Positions 27,777-37,663 of a DNA stretch of 64,000 nt are shown here, one piece after another. The DNA lies in contig PNNF01000001.1 of NCBI GenBank assembly GCA_013824085.1, positions 144,824-208,823 of the forward strand, written 5' to 3'. A program made the position numbers and the translations under genes. Below the pieces are notes generated by a model that did no database searches, was not told where the DNA came from, and saw only the letters and a list, made by a program, of their open reading frames with translations. The stretch comes from Chlorobiaceae bacterium (GTDB lineage Bacteria > Bacteroidota > Ignavibacteria > Ignavibacteriales > Ignavibacteriaceae). The number at the start of each line of letters is the position of its first letter. The first letter of the stretch is position 1.

Positions 27777-29821
27777 TCTGCCCCCTCAATTCTATATTGA
27801 ATTTTTACAGAGCCACCGAGCTTAATGAAATCGGTAGTCCTAAAACTAACAGGTTGATTATTTGTTCCTGATGTATTTAATCTTACATTGAACAACAAAT
27901 ACTCCGCTTGAACTAATTTATCTACATCAGTTTGTGTCATCTGAATTGAAACTAATCTATTAGAAGGAGTAACTACTTTTCCATCGGCTCCAACAGAAGC
28001 AGCGGGAATTAAAATTGAACTATCTTGCGTTGCAGTAAGTGGTGGTAAATACATTAAAAATCTATTTGTGTTATCATATAATCGTCCAGTAAATTTAAGC
28101 TCAACTGGCAGTCCGTTGGTGAAATTTAGTTGTAGTTGTGAATTGGAGATGTTGCCTAAATTATCTTTATCATCGTTGCTGAAATCAAATTTTACAGAGT
28201 CTCTGAATGACCCCGATTGAATTCCAATTTTTAATGGAATTTCGATTGAAGCACTTCCTCTAACAATATCGCTACTTCTAATTGTTGCTTCTTGATAGTT
28301 GGGATTGACAACAACATTATTAACAACTGTTAAACTATCTGGAAGTCTTGATGAAAAAGAATTTAAGAATTGTGAAAGATCATTTCTATTTATTTGTATA
28401 ACATTTTGTCCCGTTGATAAATCAGTAGTTGGAACAACTAAAGTTCTCGTAACATTTCCATTTGTTCCAATAATTCTTGTGTTCACACGAATTGGAATTT
28501 GGACAGTATTGTTAATGAAAATTTTTACATCAGGCTCACCGAAGTTAATATTAGTATAACCAAATCTGTCGCCAACTTCACCTAATTCTAAACTTACCGA
28601 TGAACGAGTTTCAGCTAATGTAGTTGGTTTTATTCTGCCTGTAATTTCATCGAAGATGAGTTGAGACATATTTATCAACGCCGAAATGCTGTCGGTCTTT
28701 GAGATTGTAATAACTTGATTGTTTCCCCTTGCTTGTGCAACAATGTTATAACTTATTCTATTTGATAATCCTGAACCAGAAGCAATTCTCCAACCCGCTA
28801 AATTTATTGGTCCAACTGTTGCACGAGAATTTGATCCGCTACTTCGACCAATGTTAATGACTGTTGAATAAGCTGTTCCATCAGTTCTTCTTAATTCAGG
28901 AAACGTTACAGAGAGTTGTAAATCAAGATCGATTCCATTATTAAATGTGAAAGTTGCTGTTCCGTTTTTGATATTAATATTTCTATAAAATGTTGAATCA
29001 TTCAAGACAAGACTACTATCTTTTCTAATTGGTTCTTGATCAGGCACGCGAGCTCGAACTTGTGATATCACAAAATTTTCAAATCTTGTAGTTATAGTTG
29101 TACTTGCATCAGGCGGAATCAATATAGAAACACCTGAACTACCAGGAGTAGAAAGTCTAATTTCCATATACATTGAGTCGGGTAACGTTTTACCAGCAAG
29201 ATCAAAAACTAAATCACCAGTTGAATTTGCTGAAATTGCAAGCGGCGTTAATCTTGAAACTACGATTTGATGATTATATCCATTTCGTAAAATAATTCTA
29301 TCGAGACTAATACTAAGTGGACCATTGTTATTGCTGATCGTAAATCTAATTTGCCCATCATCAAATCTTGCTTCCTGAAATTCATTAATGCGTTGAAAAT
29401 TTTCAGTGACTTCTGCATTGTTAATAGGAGGAAAAATTACACTCTGTCCTGGCGCAAACCCCGTCCATCTTGCAATCCCAATAGAATTAACTATCGGTTG
29501 TGGATTATTTATTTTGATTGCACCCAACACGAATGAAAAATTTGTTTGGATAGGATCTATCTTTAAATTTTCTCCAACAATTACTGAATCGATTTTTTGT
29601 GTTATCGCATAGTAGAGCAAATTATCTCTTGCAGGACCATAAGTCTTTATCGTTGTATCATCTTCAATTGCTTGCTGAATTGTGTACGTCGTATCAAGCA
29701 ACGGCATATTGAGTTCTACATCCCAACTTGGTGCTATTGGCTCTTTAATATCACACCCAACAAAAGCAAAGAGTGTAAATAAAAAAAGAATAATTAAATT
29801 ATAAACTGGTTTCCATATCAT
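27773..29821 (-). CDS. Large outer-membrane lipoprotein of unknown function
   Basis: A 682-residue protein with a lipoprotein signal peptide ending AFVGC (Cys about 23), then DIKEPIAPSWDVELNMPLLDTTYTI. The remainder is Ser/Asn/Thr-rich and beta-strand-rich with no catalytic motif I recognise. It looks like several tandem beta-sandwich domains. It is translationally coupled to the downstream DUF5723 barrel (ATGA overlap), so the two are probably surface partners. A T9SS cargo gene lies 46 bases upstream. Confidence 0.7.
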   Translation of the reverse strand: MIWKPVYNLIILFLFTLFAFVGCDIKEPIAPSWDVELNMPLLDTTYTIQQAIEDDTTIKTYGPARDNLLYYAITQKIDSVIVGENLKIDPIQTNFSFVLGAIKINNPQPIVNSIGIARWTGFAPGQSVIFPPINNAEVTENFQRINEFQEARFDDGQIRFTISNNNGPLSISLDRIILRNGYNHQIVVSRLTPLAISANSTGDLVFDLAGKTLPDSMYMEIRLSTPGSSGVSILIPPDASTTITTRFENFVISQVRARVPDQEPIRKDSSLVLNDSTFYRNINIKNGTATFTFNNGIDLDLQLSVTFPELRRTDGTAYSTVINIGRSSGSNSRATVGPINLAGWRIASGSGLSNRISYNIVAQARGNNQVITISKTDSISALINMSQLIFDEITGRIKPTTLAETRSSVSLELGEVGDRFGYTNINFGEPDVKIFINNTVQIPIRVNTRIIGTNGNVTRTLVVPTTDLSTGQNVIQINRNDLSQFLNSFSSRLPDSLTVVNNVVVNPNYQEATIRSSDIVRGSASIEIPLKIGIQSGSFRDSVKFDFSNDDKDNLGNISNSQLQLNFTNGLPVELKFTGRLYDNTNRFLMYLPPLTATQDSSILIPAASVGADGKVVTPSNRLVSIQMTQTDVDKLVQAEYLLFNVRLNTSGTNNQPVSFRTTDFIKLGGSVKIQYRIEGAE

Positions 29822-29867
29822 ATCTACTCCGAATTAATTTTATCACATAAGAATTAGTACGAACTAA

Positions 29868-30797
29868 TTACTTTATCAAAGTCATTTTTCTAGATAGAAA
29901 ATAATCAGCACTTTTTATTTTATAAATATAAATCCCTGAACTTAAATTAGAGCCATCAAACTCAACTGAATAATTACCAACTCCTTTTTTCTCGGAGACA
30001 ATTGTTGCAACTTCAATACCAAGTATATTAAAAACTTTTATCTCTACAAAAGATTCTTTCGGGACAGAATAATTTATGAGTGTTGTTGGATTGAAAGGAT
30101 TTGGAAAATTTTGTGAAAGACTGAATGTTGAAGGGAGCGAATTCATTTCTTCTTTTGCATCTACTGTAATTCTTGATCGCGAAGTCCCAATCAAACTTGA
30201 GAAATGAGCCATCCTCACCACGATACTATCATTGTTATTTATTGGAATTTGTAAGCCTTGATTTGTATAAACGCCATTGCTCAAATAGAAAAATCCAAGA
30301 CTGTCAGGAGCATTTGAAATTCCTAAATTGGACAACCAAGAATTGAATTGCGGGGTTTTCTTAAACACGAGATTAAAAAATTTCCCAGCATTAAAATTAA
30401 ATGGTGAGCCAAGTGGATTAAGCGCATCAATATCGAAAACTCTAAATTCATAATTCAAAAAATAGGAAGCACTATTAAGAGGGTCGCCAATAAATTGTCC
30501 CGTTTGACAATTTATTCTGTCGAAAGTAAATCTTAAGAAAATATCTTGATTCAAAGCTGCGTTGTCAAAATAAAAATAAGAAGACACGAATGCGTCATAA
30601 AGCTGCTGTGCTGAGGCAAATGGGGCTTGCAAAGTTTTTGGTTTTACAAAATATTTGGTTCCTTCAAAAACTGTATCTCTGTACACTTCTAGAGTTGTGT
30701 TGTCACATCTAATTCGAAGTGAGATAACTATTTTTTTTTGTGGAAAAATTTCTGATACAAAGAGCACTAACAAGCTAAGAAGTAAAACTTTTTTCAT
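29868..30797 (-). CDS. T9SS-secreted protein with type A C-terminal sorting domain
   Basis: A 309-residue protein with signal peptide (cut near IFPQ, residue 19). The N-terminal 210 residues are unassigned and contain a Phe/Asn-rich beta region. The last 80 residues are the T9SS type A sorting domain: FSLSQNFPNPFNP, then VEIKVFNILGIEVATIV, GNYSVEFDGSNLSSGIYIYKI and the final RKMTLIK. The domain directs export through the Por secreton and attachment to the cell surface. It is the first gene of the cluster with the lipoprotein and barrel protein. The secreton itself is not in the window. Confidence 0.88.
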   Translation of the reverse strand: MKKVLLLSLLVLFVSEIFPQKKIVISLRIRCDNTTLEVYRDTVFEGTKYFVKPKTLQAPFASAQQLYDAFVSSYFYFDNAALNQDIFLRFTFDRINCQTGQFIGDPLNSASYFLNYEFRVFDIDALNPLGSPFNFNAGKFFNLVFKKTPQFNSWLSNLGISNAPDSLGFFYLSNGVYTNQGLQIPINNNDSIVVRMAHFSSLIGTSRSRITVDAKEEMNSLPSTFSLSQNFPNPFNPTTLINYSVPKESFVEIKVFNILGIEVATIVSEKKGVGNYSVEFDGSNLSSGIYIYKIKSADYFLSRKMTLIK

Positions 30798-30870
30798 CTA
30801 TTCAATTACCTTCATTATTATAGATTGTTAATATATACAAAAGTATTTTTTATAACATATCCTGCATCAC

Positions 30871-30909
30871 AAAAAAAAATCCCGTCAAATTTTTTAGATC
30901 TGACGGGAT
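30871..30909 (-). terminator. Terminator of the DUF3467 gene
   Basis: A 9-bp perfect inverted repeat (30879-30887 with 30901-30909, G+C-rich core CCCGTCA/TGACGGG) is followed on the minus strand by a T-run (A-run at 30871-30879). It separates the DUF3467 transcript from the T9SS gene. Confidence 0.9.
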
Positions 30910-30930
30910 AAGAAAAAACGAAATGAAAAA

Positions 30931-31254
30931 TTAATTTACTTTTTCATTTTTCGATGGTGGCATAAATCCAAATTGTTGATCGGGCATTCCTTCAATTCTA
31001 ATTTCACCAAATCTTTGTTCATACTTTTGGATATTATCTTTCAACGCGAGCATCAACATTTTTGCATGTTGTGGAGTTGAGATAATTCTTGCATGAACTT
31101 TTGCTTTTGGTGAACCCGGTACAATTCGAGTAAAATCAATAATGAACTCAGCTGGCGAATGTGTAATTATTGCAAGATTGGAATAAATTCCTTCAGCTTC
31201 TTTTTCGCCAAGCTCGATATTAATTTGTTGTTGTTGAGGTTGATTCTCTGCCAT
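30931..31254 (-). CDS. DUF3467 domain protein
   Basis: A 107-residue cytoplasmic protein. After a Gln-rich head it shows the DUF3467 core: EAEGIYSNLAIITHSPAEFIIDF, GSPKAKVHARIISTPQHAK and the helix DNIQKYEQRFGEI. The family is widespread in bacteria, small and beta-rich; no molecular function is established. It follows the TPR protein gene by 21 bases, ends with a strong terminator, and is probably the second gene of a two-gene transcript. Confidence 0.88.
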   Translation of the reverse strand: MAENQPQQQQINIELGEKEAEGIYSNLAIITHSPAEFIIDFTRIVPGSPKAKVHARIISTPQHAKMLMLALKDNIQKYEQRFGEIRIEGMPDQQFGFMPPSKNEKVN

Positions 31255-31275
31255 ATTATTTTCTATCTATTAAAT

Positions 31276-32460
31276 TTATTTTCTAATTTTATCAGCTTTT
31301 TCAAAAGCATTTTTTGCGTCATCAAGCATACCTAATACTGAATAAACTCTACCGAGTAAATCCCAGATTACAGCATCATCACTTTTTAATTGAACAAATT
31401 TTTCTAAATGAGGAAGCGCTAATCGATACTTCTCTTTTGATGCAACATTTTCTACGAACTCTTTTCTATCTTTATTTGCTTCATCAAATTCTTTTTGTAT
31501 ATGAGCACCCCATTTGACATAAGTAACTGCAATGTTATAAATCGCATTCAAGTATTCGGAATCAATTTCGAGAGCTTTTTTAAATTGTTCAGCAGCTTCA
31601 CCAAATTGGTTATTGTTAAGTAAAACTACACCATAGTTATAACGATAGTTTTTATTTCCTGGTTCTCTTGCTACACCTTCTCTAAACGCTTCGAGAGCCA
31701 CATCCATCTTGTTTGTAGCGATATAAGAATTGGATAAAAAGAGGAGAAGATCTGGATCATCTTTATGATATTTTCTTCCTTCTTCAAGAATTGCAACTGC
31801 TTTAAGAAAATATCCTTGTGCAGTTATACTATCAGCAACATTTTTTGTCTCTTCAAATTGCATTTGTGCAGTCGCACCTTTGTTATAATAAATTTCACCG
31901 ATGAATTTATATCCATCTAATGCTTTTTTTAGATCAATCAATTTTTGCAAAGGTGGAATAGCTTCTTCATATTTTCCCATGTTCATGTTTACAAAAGCTA
32001 AATTCTTGAATGCGTCAACTGAATCAGGTTCGATTTTAGTTGCGAGTGTAAATGCAACTGCTGATTTCTCATAAAAAATTTTTGATGTGTCTGGGTCTTG
32101 AGCCTGTGTTGCTCTATTAAAGAAGTTCACACCTTCGTTAAAATAATTAGCCCAATAAAATGTTTTTGATCTTTGGATATCTTGCGCAAATCTTTTGCTG
32201 ATTGCTAATGATTTATCAAAGGCATCAATCATTTTTTCGATTTTTTGATTTTCGCCATGAACATATCCTAACAAATAAAATCCTTCATCGCTTCGGGGGT
32301 TATTTGTAATTTCTTTTAATAATACTTCTTCAGCTTTAACTAAATTTTTTTGCTGAATATATAATTTTGCACTTGTCAATTCAGTAGATGCACATTGATA
32401 TCCTGTGAATGTCAAATACATAGCGACCAAAACTATTGGTAAAAAATATACTTTTTTCAT
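31276..32460 (-). CDS. Exported TPR protein
   Basis: A 394-residue protein with an N-terminal signal/anchor (about 1-22, ending GYQCAST; the Cys is not in a standard lipobox but could still be lipidated). It contains roughly eight TPR units, for example NLVKAEEVLLKEITNNPRSD, GKYEEAIPPLQKLIDLKKAL, NQFGEAAEQFKKALEIDSEY and GMLDDAKNAFEKADKIRK. It is a periplasmic or outer-membrane scaffold of unknown partner. It is divergent from the adenosine deaminase gene. Confidence 0.78.
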   Translation of the reverse strand: MKKVYFLPIVLVAMYLTFTGYQCASTELTSAKLYIQQKNLVKAEEVLLKEITNNPRSDEGFYLLGYVHGENQKIEKMIDAFDKSLAISKRFAQDIQRSKTFYWANYFNEGVNFFNRATQAQDPDTSKIFYEKSAVAFTLATKIEPDSVDAFKNLAFVNMNMGKYEEAIPPLQKLIDLKKALDGYKFIGEIYYNKGATAQMQFEETKNVADSITAQGYFLKAVAILEEGRKYHKDDPDLLLFLSNSYIATNKMDVALEAFREGVAREPGNKNYRYNYGVVLLNNNQFGEAAEQFKKALEIDSEYLNAIYNIAVTYVKWGAHIQKEFDEANKDRKEFVENVASKEKYRLALPHLEKFVQLKSDDAVIWDLLGRVYSVLGMLDDAKNAFEKADKIRK

Positions 32461-32614
32461 CCGTACTCCATTTTTAATATAACTTAAGTAGTAAATTTAC
32501 AGGATTATTAGAGTTAAAACAAGGAACTAAACAGACTTTTTATATAATTATCTTACTTTGAATTGTTTTTACAACTTTAATAAGATATTTTTACACTTAA
32601 AATTTGAAGGTAAA

Positions 32615-33703
32615 ATGAATACAGCACAAATCCTAAACAAAGTTCCCAAAGTATTGTTGCATGATCACCTTGATGGTGGGCTTAGACCAGAAACAATTAT
32701 TGAGTTAGCCAAAGACTTAAAATATGAAAAACTACCAACTTCCGACTCAGGTGAATTAGCTGATTGGTTTCACAGAGGTGCGAATAAAGGAAATCTCGTC
32801 GAGTATCTTCAAGGCTTTGAACATACTTGCGCAGTTATGCAAACTAAAGAATCATTAACTCGTGTTGCTTACGAGATGATGGAAGATATGAAAAAAGATG
32901 GCGTCTGTTATGTCGAAACTCGATTCTCCCCTGTCTTTCATACTTCTAAAGGTCTCTACAATGACGATATTGTAAATGCAGTGTTGGAAGGATTAGAAAA
33001 AGGAAAAAATGATTTCGGAGTTGGTTATGGATTAATTATCTGCGGAATGCGGAACATGCAAAATACTCTCGAAATGGCTGAGCTCGCAATTAATTTTAGA
33101 GATCGCGGAGTTGTGGGATTTGATTTAGCTGGTGAAGAAGGCGGCTTCCCTCCTAAGAAACATCTGGAAGCTTTTCAATTTATTCAGAGATCAAATTTTT
33201 TTATTACAATTCATGCAGGCGAAGCGTTTGGTAAAGAATCAATCTGGCAAGCTCTACAATGGTGTGGAGCTCATCGAATTGGACACGGAACAAGAATTCT
33301 AGATGACCTCGTTATAGATCCCGATGGAAACGTTGTTGGACTTGGCGATTTAGCACAGTACATTTTAAATACTCGAATTCCGATTGAAGTTTGTTTGTTG
33401 AGTAACGTTCACACTGGCGCGATTGATAAATTGGAAAATCATCCTTTCATAAAATTGTACAAAGCAAAATTTAGAGTTACAATAAATACTGATGATCGAT
33501 TAATGAGTGATACAACTATGACTAAAGAATTTTTAACTGCGATTGATCTATTTAATTTATCCCTGGACGACGTCGAAAAAATTACTATCAACTCAATGAA
33601 ATCAGCTTTCATCAATTATAATGAAAGATTAAATTATATCTATAAAATAATTAAACCCGGATTTCAAAAAGTCCGAGATAATCTATTATCACTTAAAAAA
33701 TAA
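32615..33703 (+). CDS. add: Adenosine deaminase
   Basis: A 362-residue zinc hydrolase that deaminates adenosine to inosine in purine salvage. Metal and catalytic residues are visible: LLHDHLDGGLRPE near the N-terminus, DLAGEEGG, the FITIHAGEAFG block, HRIGHGTRI, and NTDDRLM. I chose the ATG at 32615, which has GAAGG 5 bases upstream; the frame extends to 32558 but lacks a ribosome site there. It is the first gene of a + strand group with the 112-aa protein and hutU. Confidence 0.93.
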   Translation: MNTAQILNKVPKVLLHDHLDGGLRPETIIELAKDLKYEKLPTSDSGELADWFHRGANKGNLVEYLQGFEHTCAVMQTKESLTRVAYEMMEDMKKDGVCYVETRFSPVFHTSKGLYNDDIVNAVLEGLEKGKNDFGVGYGLIICGMRNMQNTLEMAELAINFRDRGVVGFDLAGEEGGFPPKKHLEAFQFIQRSNFFITIHAGEAFGKESIWQALQWCGAHRIGHGTRILDDLVIDPDGNVVGLGDLAQYILNTRIPIEVCLLSNVHTGAIDKLENHPFIKLYKAKFRVTINTDDRLMSDTTMTKEFLTAIDLFNLSLDDVEKITINSMKSAFINYNERLNYIYKIIKPGFQKVRDNLLSLKK

Positions 33704-33729
33704 TATACAGGAAGAGCTCGTAAAAAAAT

Positions 33730-34068
33730 ATGGCAAAACAACTATTTAGAAATTATAATTTTGATTTTGATAAGAACGAAAGAAAAATGATTGCAACTTT
33801 TGCTAAACAAGTAATCAGGCAAACAGAAGGAAATAATAAATATTATCAAGAGAATAAAGCATTCAATTCAATAATGCTAAAAGTGAATGAGAATGGTGAA
33901 ACGGTAAAACTAACAAAAGATGAATTTTACAAATTGAAAAATCAACTTGAAATAAATGTAAAACATCTTGAAAAAAAAATGGATAAAAGTTGGTTTTTTA
34001 TGAAATGGGTTTATAAATCGCTCTACTCAAATTATCGATCAATGTTGAAAAATTATTTTGAAGGTTAA
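33730..34068 (+). CDS. Small basic hypothetical protein
   Basis: A 112-residue Lys-rich protein, no signal peptide or membrane helix, predicted by eye to be mostly helical ([39 protein letters not shown]). I do not recognise it. It lies 26 bases after adenosine deaminase with AGGAAG upstream of its ATG, and its stop falls at the hutU start, so it is probably made from the same transcript. Confidence 0.6.
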   Translation: MAKQLFRNYNFDFDKNERKMIATFAKQVIRQTEGNNKYYQENKAFNSIMLKVNENGETVKLTKDEFYKLKNQLEINVKHLEKKMDKSWFFMKWVYKSLYSNYRSMLKNYFEG

Positions 34069-34069
34069 G

Positions 34070-35725
34070 ATGATTAGTCATACTAATATTACAGCACCAC
34101 GAGGAACGAAATTAAGTTGTAAAGGTTGGATACAAGAAGCAGCGCTCAGAATGTTGATGAATAATCTCGATCCAGAAGTTGCTGAAAATCCTGCCCAGCT
34201 TATTGTTTATGGTGGCAAAGGCAAAGCCGCTCGTAATTGGGATTGCTATGATGCGATTGTAAAAGCACTTCAAAATTTAGAAAATGACGAAACACTTTTA
34301 GTTCAATCTGGAAAGCCAGTTGCAATTTTTAAAACACATGAAAATGCTCCACGTGTTATTATCTCAAATTCAATGCTCGTTCCCAACTGGGCAAACTGGG
34401 ATGAATTCCGCCGACTTGAAGAACTTGGTTTAACGATGTATGGACAGATGACGGCTGGTAGTTGGATTTACATCGGCACTCAGGGAATTCTTCAAGGCAC
34501 TTATGAAACATTTGTAGAATGCGGAAGAAAACATTTTGATTCAGATTTGTCTGGAAAATTTCTTCTTACTTGTGGCATTGGTGGAATGGGTGGAGCACAA
34601 CCACTTGCAGCAACAATGGCTGGTGCAGCTTTCCTCGGCGTTGATGTTGATTTATCCAGACTTCAAAAAAGAGTAGAAACGGGATACCTTGATGTTATTG
34701 CAAACGGTCTTGATGAAGCACTTCAATTAGTTCTAAAAGCTAAAGAAAATAAAACTCCTCTCTCGGTTGGCTTAGTTGGTAATGCGGGCGAAGTTCTTTC
34801 TGAAATTCTTGAAAAAAATATTCTTCCTGATATTGTTACAGATCAAACATCAGCACATGATACTTTGAATGGTTACGTTCCAATGGGGATGAGTTTTGAA
34901 GAAGCAAAAGAGTTAAGAAAAAATTCGCCTGAAAAATATATTTCACTTTCAAAACAAACAATAGTGAAGCACTTAATCTCAATGTTGGAATTTAAACGAC
35001 GAGGTGCTATCGTATTTGATTATGGAAATAATATTAGAGGCGAAGCTAAAGCTAATGGAGTTGAAAATGCTTTTGACATTCCAGGATTTGTTCCAGAATA
35101 TATTCGTCCACTTTTTTGTGATGGTAAAGGTCCATTTAGATGGGCTGCACTTTCTGGAGATCCAAATGATATTCTTGTTACTGATGAAGCTGTAAAGAAT
35201 GCTTTTCCTGAAAATAAATCTCTGATAAATTGGATTAATCTTGCACAGAAAAAAATTCACTTTCAAGGATTACCAGCGCGTATTTGTTGGCTTGGATACG
35301 GAGAGCGTGCAAAGATGGGAAAAATATTTAATGACTTAGTAGCTTCGGGAAAAGTCTCTGCACCTATTGTTATTGGTCGCGATCATTTAGATTGTGGCTC
35401 TGTTGCTTCACCTTATAGAGAGACGGAAGCAATGTTGGACGGAAGTGACGCGATTGCTGATTGGCCAATACTAAATTCAATGTTGCATTGCATTGGTGGT
35501 GCAAGCTGGGTTTCGATTCATCACGGCGGTGGAGTTGGTATTGGTAATTCGATTCACTCAGGAATGGTAGTTGTTGCAGATGGTTCTGAAGATGCCGCAA
35601 TAAGATTGCAAAGAGTTTTGACTTATGATCCTGGAATGGGAATTGTTCGACACGTGGATGCGGGATATGAACGGGCAATTTCAAATGCCAAAGTAGAGCA
35701 AATCAATATTCCAATGATGAGATAA
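34070..35725 (+). CDS. hutU: Urocanate hydratase
   Basis: HutU hydrates urocanate to imidazolone-propionate, step two of histidine degradation, with tightly bound NAD. The protein (about 551 residues) shows [11 protein letters not shown], the NAD-binding [19 protein letters not shown], and the active-site region [12 protein letters not shown] with [14 protein letters not shown] near the end. I chose the ATG at 34070 (GAAGG 5 bases upstream) over an in-frame TTG at 34058. No hutH, hutI or hutG is in the window, so the pathway genes are dispersed or incomplete. Confidence 0.94.
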   Translation: MISHTNITAPRGTKLSCKGWIQEAALRMLMNNLDPEVAENPAQLIVYGGKGKAARNWDCYDAIVKALQNLENDETLLVQSGKPVAIFKTHENAPRVIISNSMLVPNWANWDEFRRLEELGLTMYGQMTAGSWIYIGTQGILQGTYETFVECGRKHFDSDLSGKFLLTCGIGGMGGAQPLAATMAGAAFLGVDVDLSRLQKRVETGYLDVIANGLDEALQLVLKAKENKTPLSVGLVGNAGEVLSEILEKNILPDIVTDQTSAHDTLNGYVPMGMSFEEAKELRKNSPEKYISLSKQTIVKHLISMLEFKRRGAIVFDYGNNIRGEAKANGVENAFDIPGFVPEYIRPLFCDGKGPFRWAALSGDPNDILVTDEAVKNAFPENKSLINWINLAQKKIHFQGLPARICWLGYGERAKMGKIFNDLVASGKVSAPIVIGRDHLDCGSVASPYRETEAMLDGSDAIADWPILNSMLHCIGGASWVSIHHGGGVGIGNSIHSGMVVVADGSEDAAIRLQRVLTYDPGMGIVRHVDAGYERAISNAKVEQINIPMMR

Positions 35726-36104
35726 ATAAAACACTAATTTGTTTTTTTTACAAAGAGATTATTACCTTCATTGAAAGCTCTGGAGATGTTTTATCTTCTT
35801 ATGACATGCAAGGTGTGGATAAAGGATGAAGTTGAGCAACATTAAGATTTTATCAAAAATATTTATCTGATAAAATTTTATTAAAAAAAATAGAATCATA
35901 ATCTCATCGAAAAAATATTCACTTTCCCTTTTATTTCAATTATCAGTTTATTTTGGATACTAAAATTTCATAAATAAAAAAGCAAATTCATCTCATCTTT
36001 TCTTTTTTTTTGATTTTAAGTTCACTTAATTTGGTATGTAAATATTTAAAATTTTGCGTATTAATTTATTTCGAAAAGACTATTCGAAAACAAATGGAGG
36101 TATT
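35726..36104. other. 379-bp intergenic region between hutU and serA-like gene
   Basis: It is A+T-rich with no credible ORF. It holds the possible hutU terminator (35847-35880) and must hold the promoter of the downstream dehydrogenase gene; the ribosome site TGGAGG at 36095-36100 is clear. I cannot place a promoter. Confidence 0.5.
35847..35880 (+). terminator. Possible weak terminator after hutU
   Basis: A 9-bp inverted repeat (35847-35855 with 35868-35876) of low G+C is followed by TTTATT. It is 121 bases after the hutU stop. The stem is A/T-dominated, so it may be only a weak signal. Confidence 0.4.
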
Positions 36105-37295
36105 ATGAAAATGAAAGTACTTGTTGCAGATGCCTTTCCTGAAAAATATTTGGATGAATTTAAGGAAATGGGTCTTGAAGTTATTTATTCCCCGAAAGCG
36201 GGAGAAAACGATTTGCCAGAAGCCGCAAAAGAAGTTGATATCCTTGTTGTTCGCTCCACTGTTGTCAATTCTAAAACAATCCAAGATTCAAAAAATCTAA
36301 ATTTAATTATTCGCGCTGGAGCTGGAGTTAATAACATTGACGTATCGGCAGCTAATCAAAAAGGAATTTATGTAGCTAACTGTCCCGGAATGAATTCTAT
36401 AGCGGTAGCTGAGCTTGCAATTGGTCTTATGATTTCTCTTGACAGAAGAATTCCATCAAATGTTATTGATTTTAAAAATGGTGTTTGGAACAAAGGTGAA
36501 TATTCAAAAGCTGAAGGGCTATACGGTAAAACCCTTGCTATTATTGGTGTTGGTGCTATTGGCAAAGAAGTAGCAAAAAGAGCTTTAGCTATGGGAATGA
36601 ACGTTTATGGAAAAGATATTTCAAGAATTGAAGGCGTTGCTATTAAAGATTTTTCTGAGATGGATCAGATTCTTCCAATGGCTGATGTTATTTCAATTCA
36701 CTTGCCATCTACTCCGCAGACAAAAGGATTGTTCGACAAAAAAATGTTTAGCTACTTGAAGAAAGGTGCTTTACTAATAAACACTGCAAGAGCAGAAGTT
36801 ATTGATGAAGACGCTATGATTGAAGCGATAAACGAAAAAAGTATCAGAGTGGCTCTTGATGTTTTCAAAGGCGAACCAGAAGATAAAAAAGGAACTGTTA
36901 CATCTAAACTACAAAACAATCCTAATGTTTATGTTACTCATCATATTGGGGCATCAACTGAACAAGCACAAAATGCAGTTGCTGAAGAGACCGTTAGAAT
37001 AATTAAACAATATATTGAAAGTGGACTAATAGCTCACTGGGTAAACAGAGCAAAAATTACTGATGCAAAATATCAACTCGTAGTAAAACATTTTGATAGA
37101 CCAGGAGTGCTTGCTTCTATTCTTCATGTTATTCGTCAAGGAAACATCAACATTGAAGAGATAGAGAATATTATTTTCCAAGGTGGCGTTGTTGCTTGTT
37201 GTACTATGAAATTAAAATCTGAAGTTACTCCTGAAATGTTGAAAGAAATGAAAGAAAATGCTGACGTTATAAGCATCTCATTTATGGCGTTATAA
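36105..37295 (+). CDS. serA: D-3-phosphoglycerate dehydrogenase-like 2-hydroxyacid dehydrogenase
   Basis: A protein of about 396 residues of the SerA type, the first step of serine synthesis. It has the substrate-binding RAGAGVNNID, the NAD Rossmann motif GVGAIGKEVA, catalytic Arg in INTARAEVIDE, Glu in the KGEPED region and His in THHIGAST. The last 75 residues form an ACT-like domain (FDRPGVLASILHVIRQGNINIEEIENI), the usual serine feedback sensor. Start ATG 36105 has TGGAGG upstream; an N-terminally longer frame from 36054 lacks one. It ends in a strong terminator and appears monocistronic. Other hydroxyacid dehydrogenases share the fold, so the substrate is inferred. Confidence 0.88.
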   Translation: MKMKVLVADAFPEKYLDEFKEMGLEVIYSPKAGENDLPEAAKEVDILVVRSTVVNSKTIQDSKNLNLIIRAGAGVNNIDVSAANQKGIYVANCPGMNSIAVAELAIGLMISLDRRIPSNVIDFKNGVWNKGEYSKAEGLYGKTLAIIGVGAIGKEVAKRALAMGMNVYGKDISRIEGVAIKDFSEMDQILPMADVISIHLPSTPQTKGLFDKKMFSYLKKGALLINTARAEVIDEDAMIEAINEKSIRVALDVFKGEPEDKKGTVTSKLQNNPNVYVTHHIGASTEQAQNAVAEETVRIIKQYIESGLIAHWVNRAKITDAKYQLVVKHFDRPGVLASILHVIRQGNINIEEIENIIFQGGVVACCTMKLKSEVTPEMLKEMKENADVISISFMAL

Positions 37296-37307
37296 AATCG
37301 ATATCAC

Positions 37308-37347
37308 AAATCTGAGTCTCTTTCATTGGAGCTCAGATTTTTTTTTT
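37308..37347 (+). terminator. Rho-independent terminator after serA-like gene
   Basis: A 9-bp inverted repeat (37308-37316 with 37332-37340, CTGAG/CTCAG core) is followed by a T-tract to 37347, 12 bases after the stop codon. Confidence 0.92.
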
Positions 37348-37663
37348 GATGAATTACATCTTTCCCACTTTATTTATCAGCCTCAAATCTACTTCTTATA
37401 TTAATAAAATATTTTTTTTAATAGTTATTTTTTCACTGCTAAAAAAAATCTAAAAATTATTTCTAAAAATATTTTGCAAAAACAAATTCATGGGAATAAT
37501 TGCATCTCTTTAGTGTATTTATTTTGACACTTTTTTTTTCCGCTAAAAAAAGATTAAATCATTTTTTGGTTTGATTTTAATAACAATATTTTTTAATTTT
37601 TAACCGCATAGATATCTGTTAATCTTGATTTTATTAGCAAATATTTTTTAGTAGGAGTGAATA
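37348..37663. other. 316-bp intergenic region before the T9SS repeat protein
   Basis: A+T-rich with no ORF. It contains two similar blocks, CTGCTAAAAAAAATCTAAA near 37434 and CCGCTAAAAAAAGATTAAA near 37541, that could be a repeated regulatory element. A ribosome site (AGGAG, ending about 8 bases before the ATG) is visible. No promoter could be placed confidently. Confidence 0.45.
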
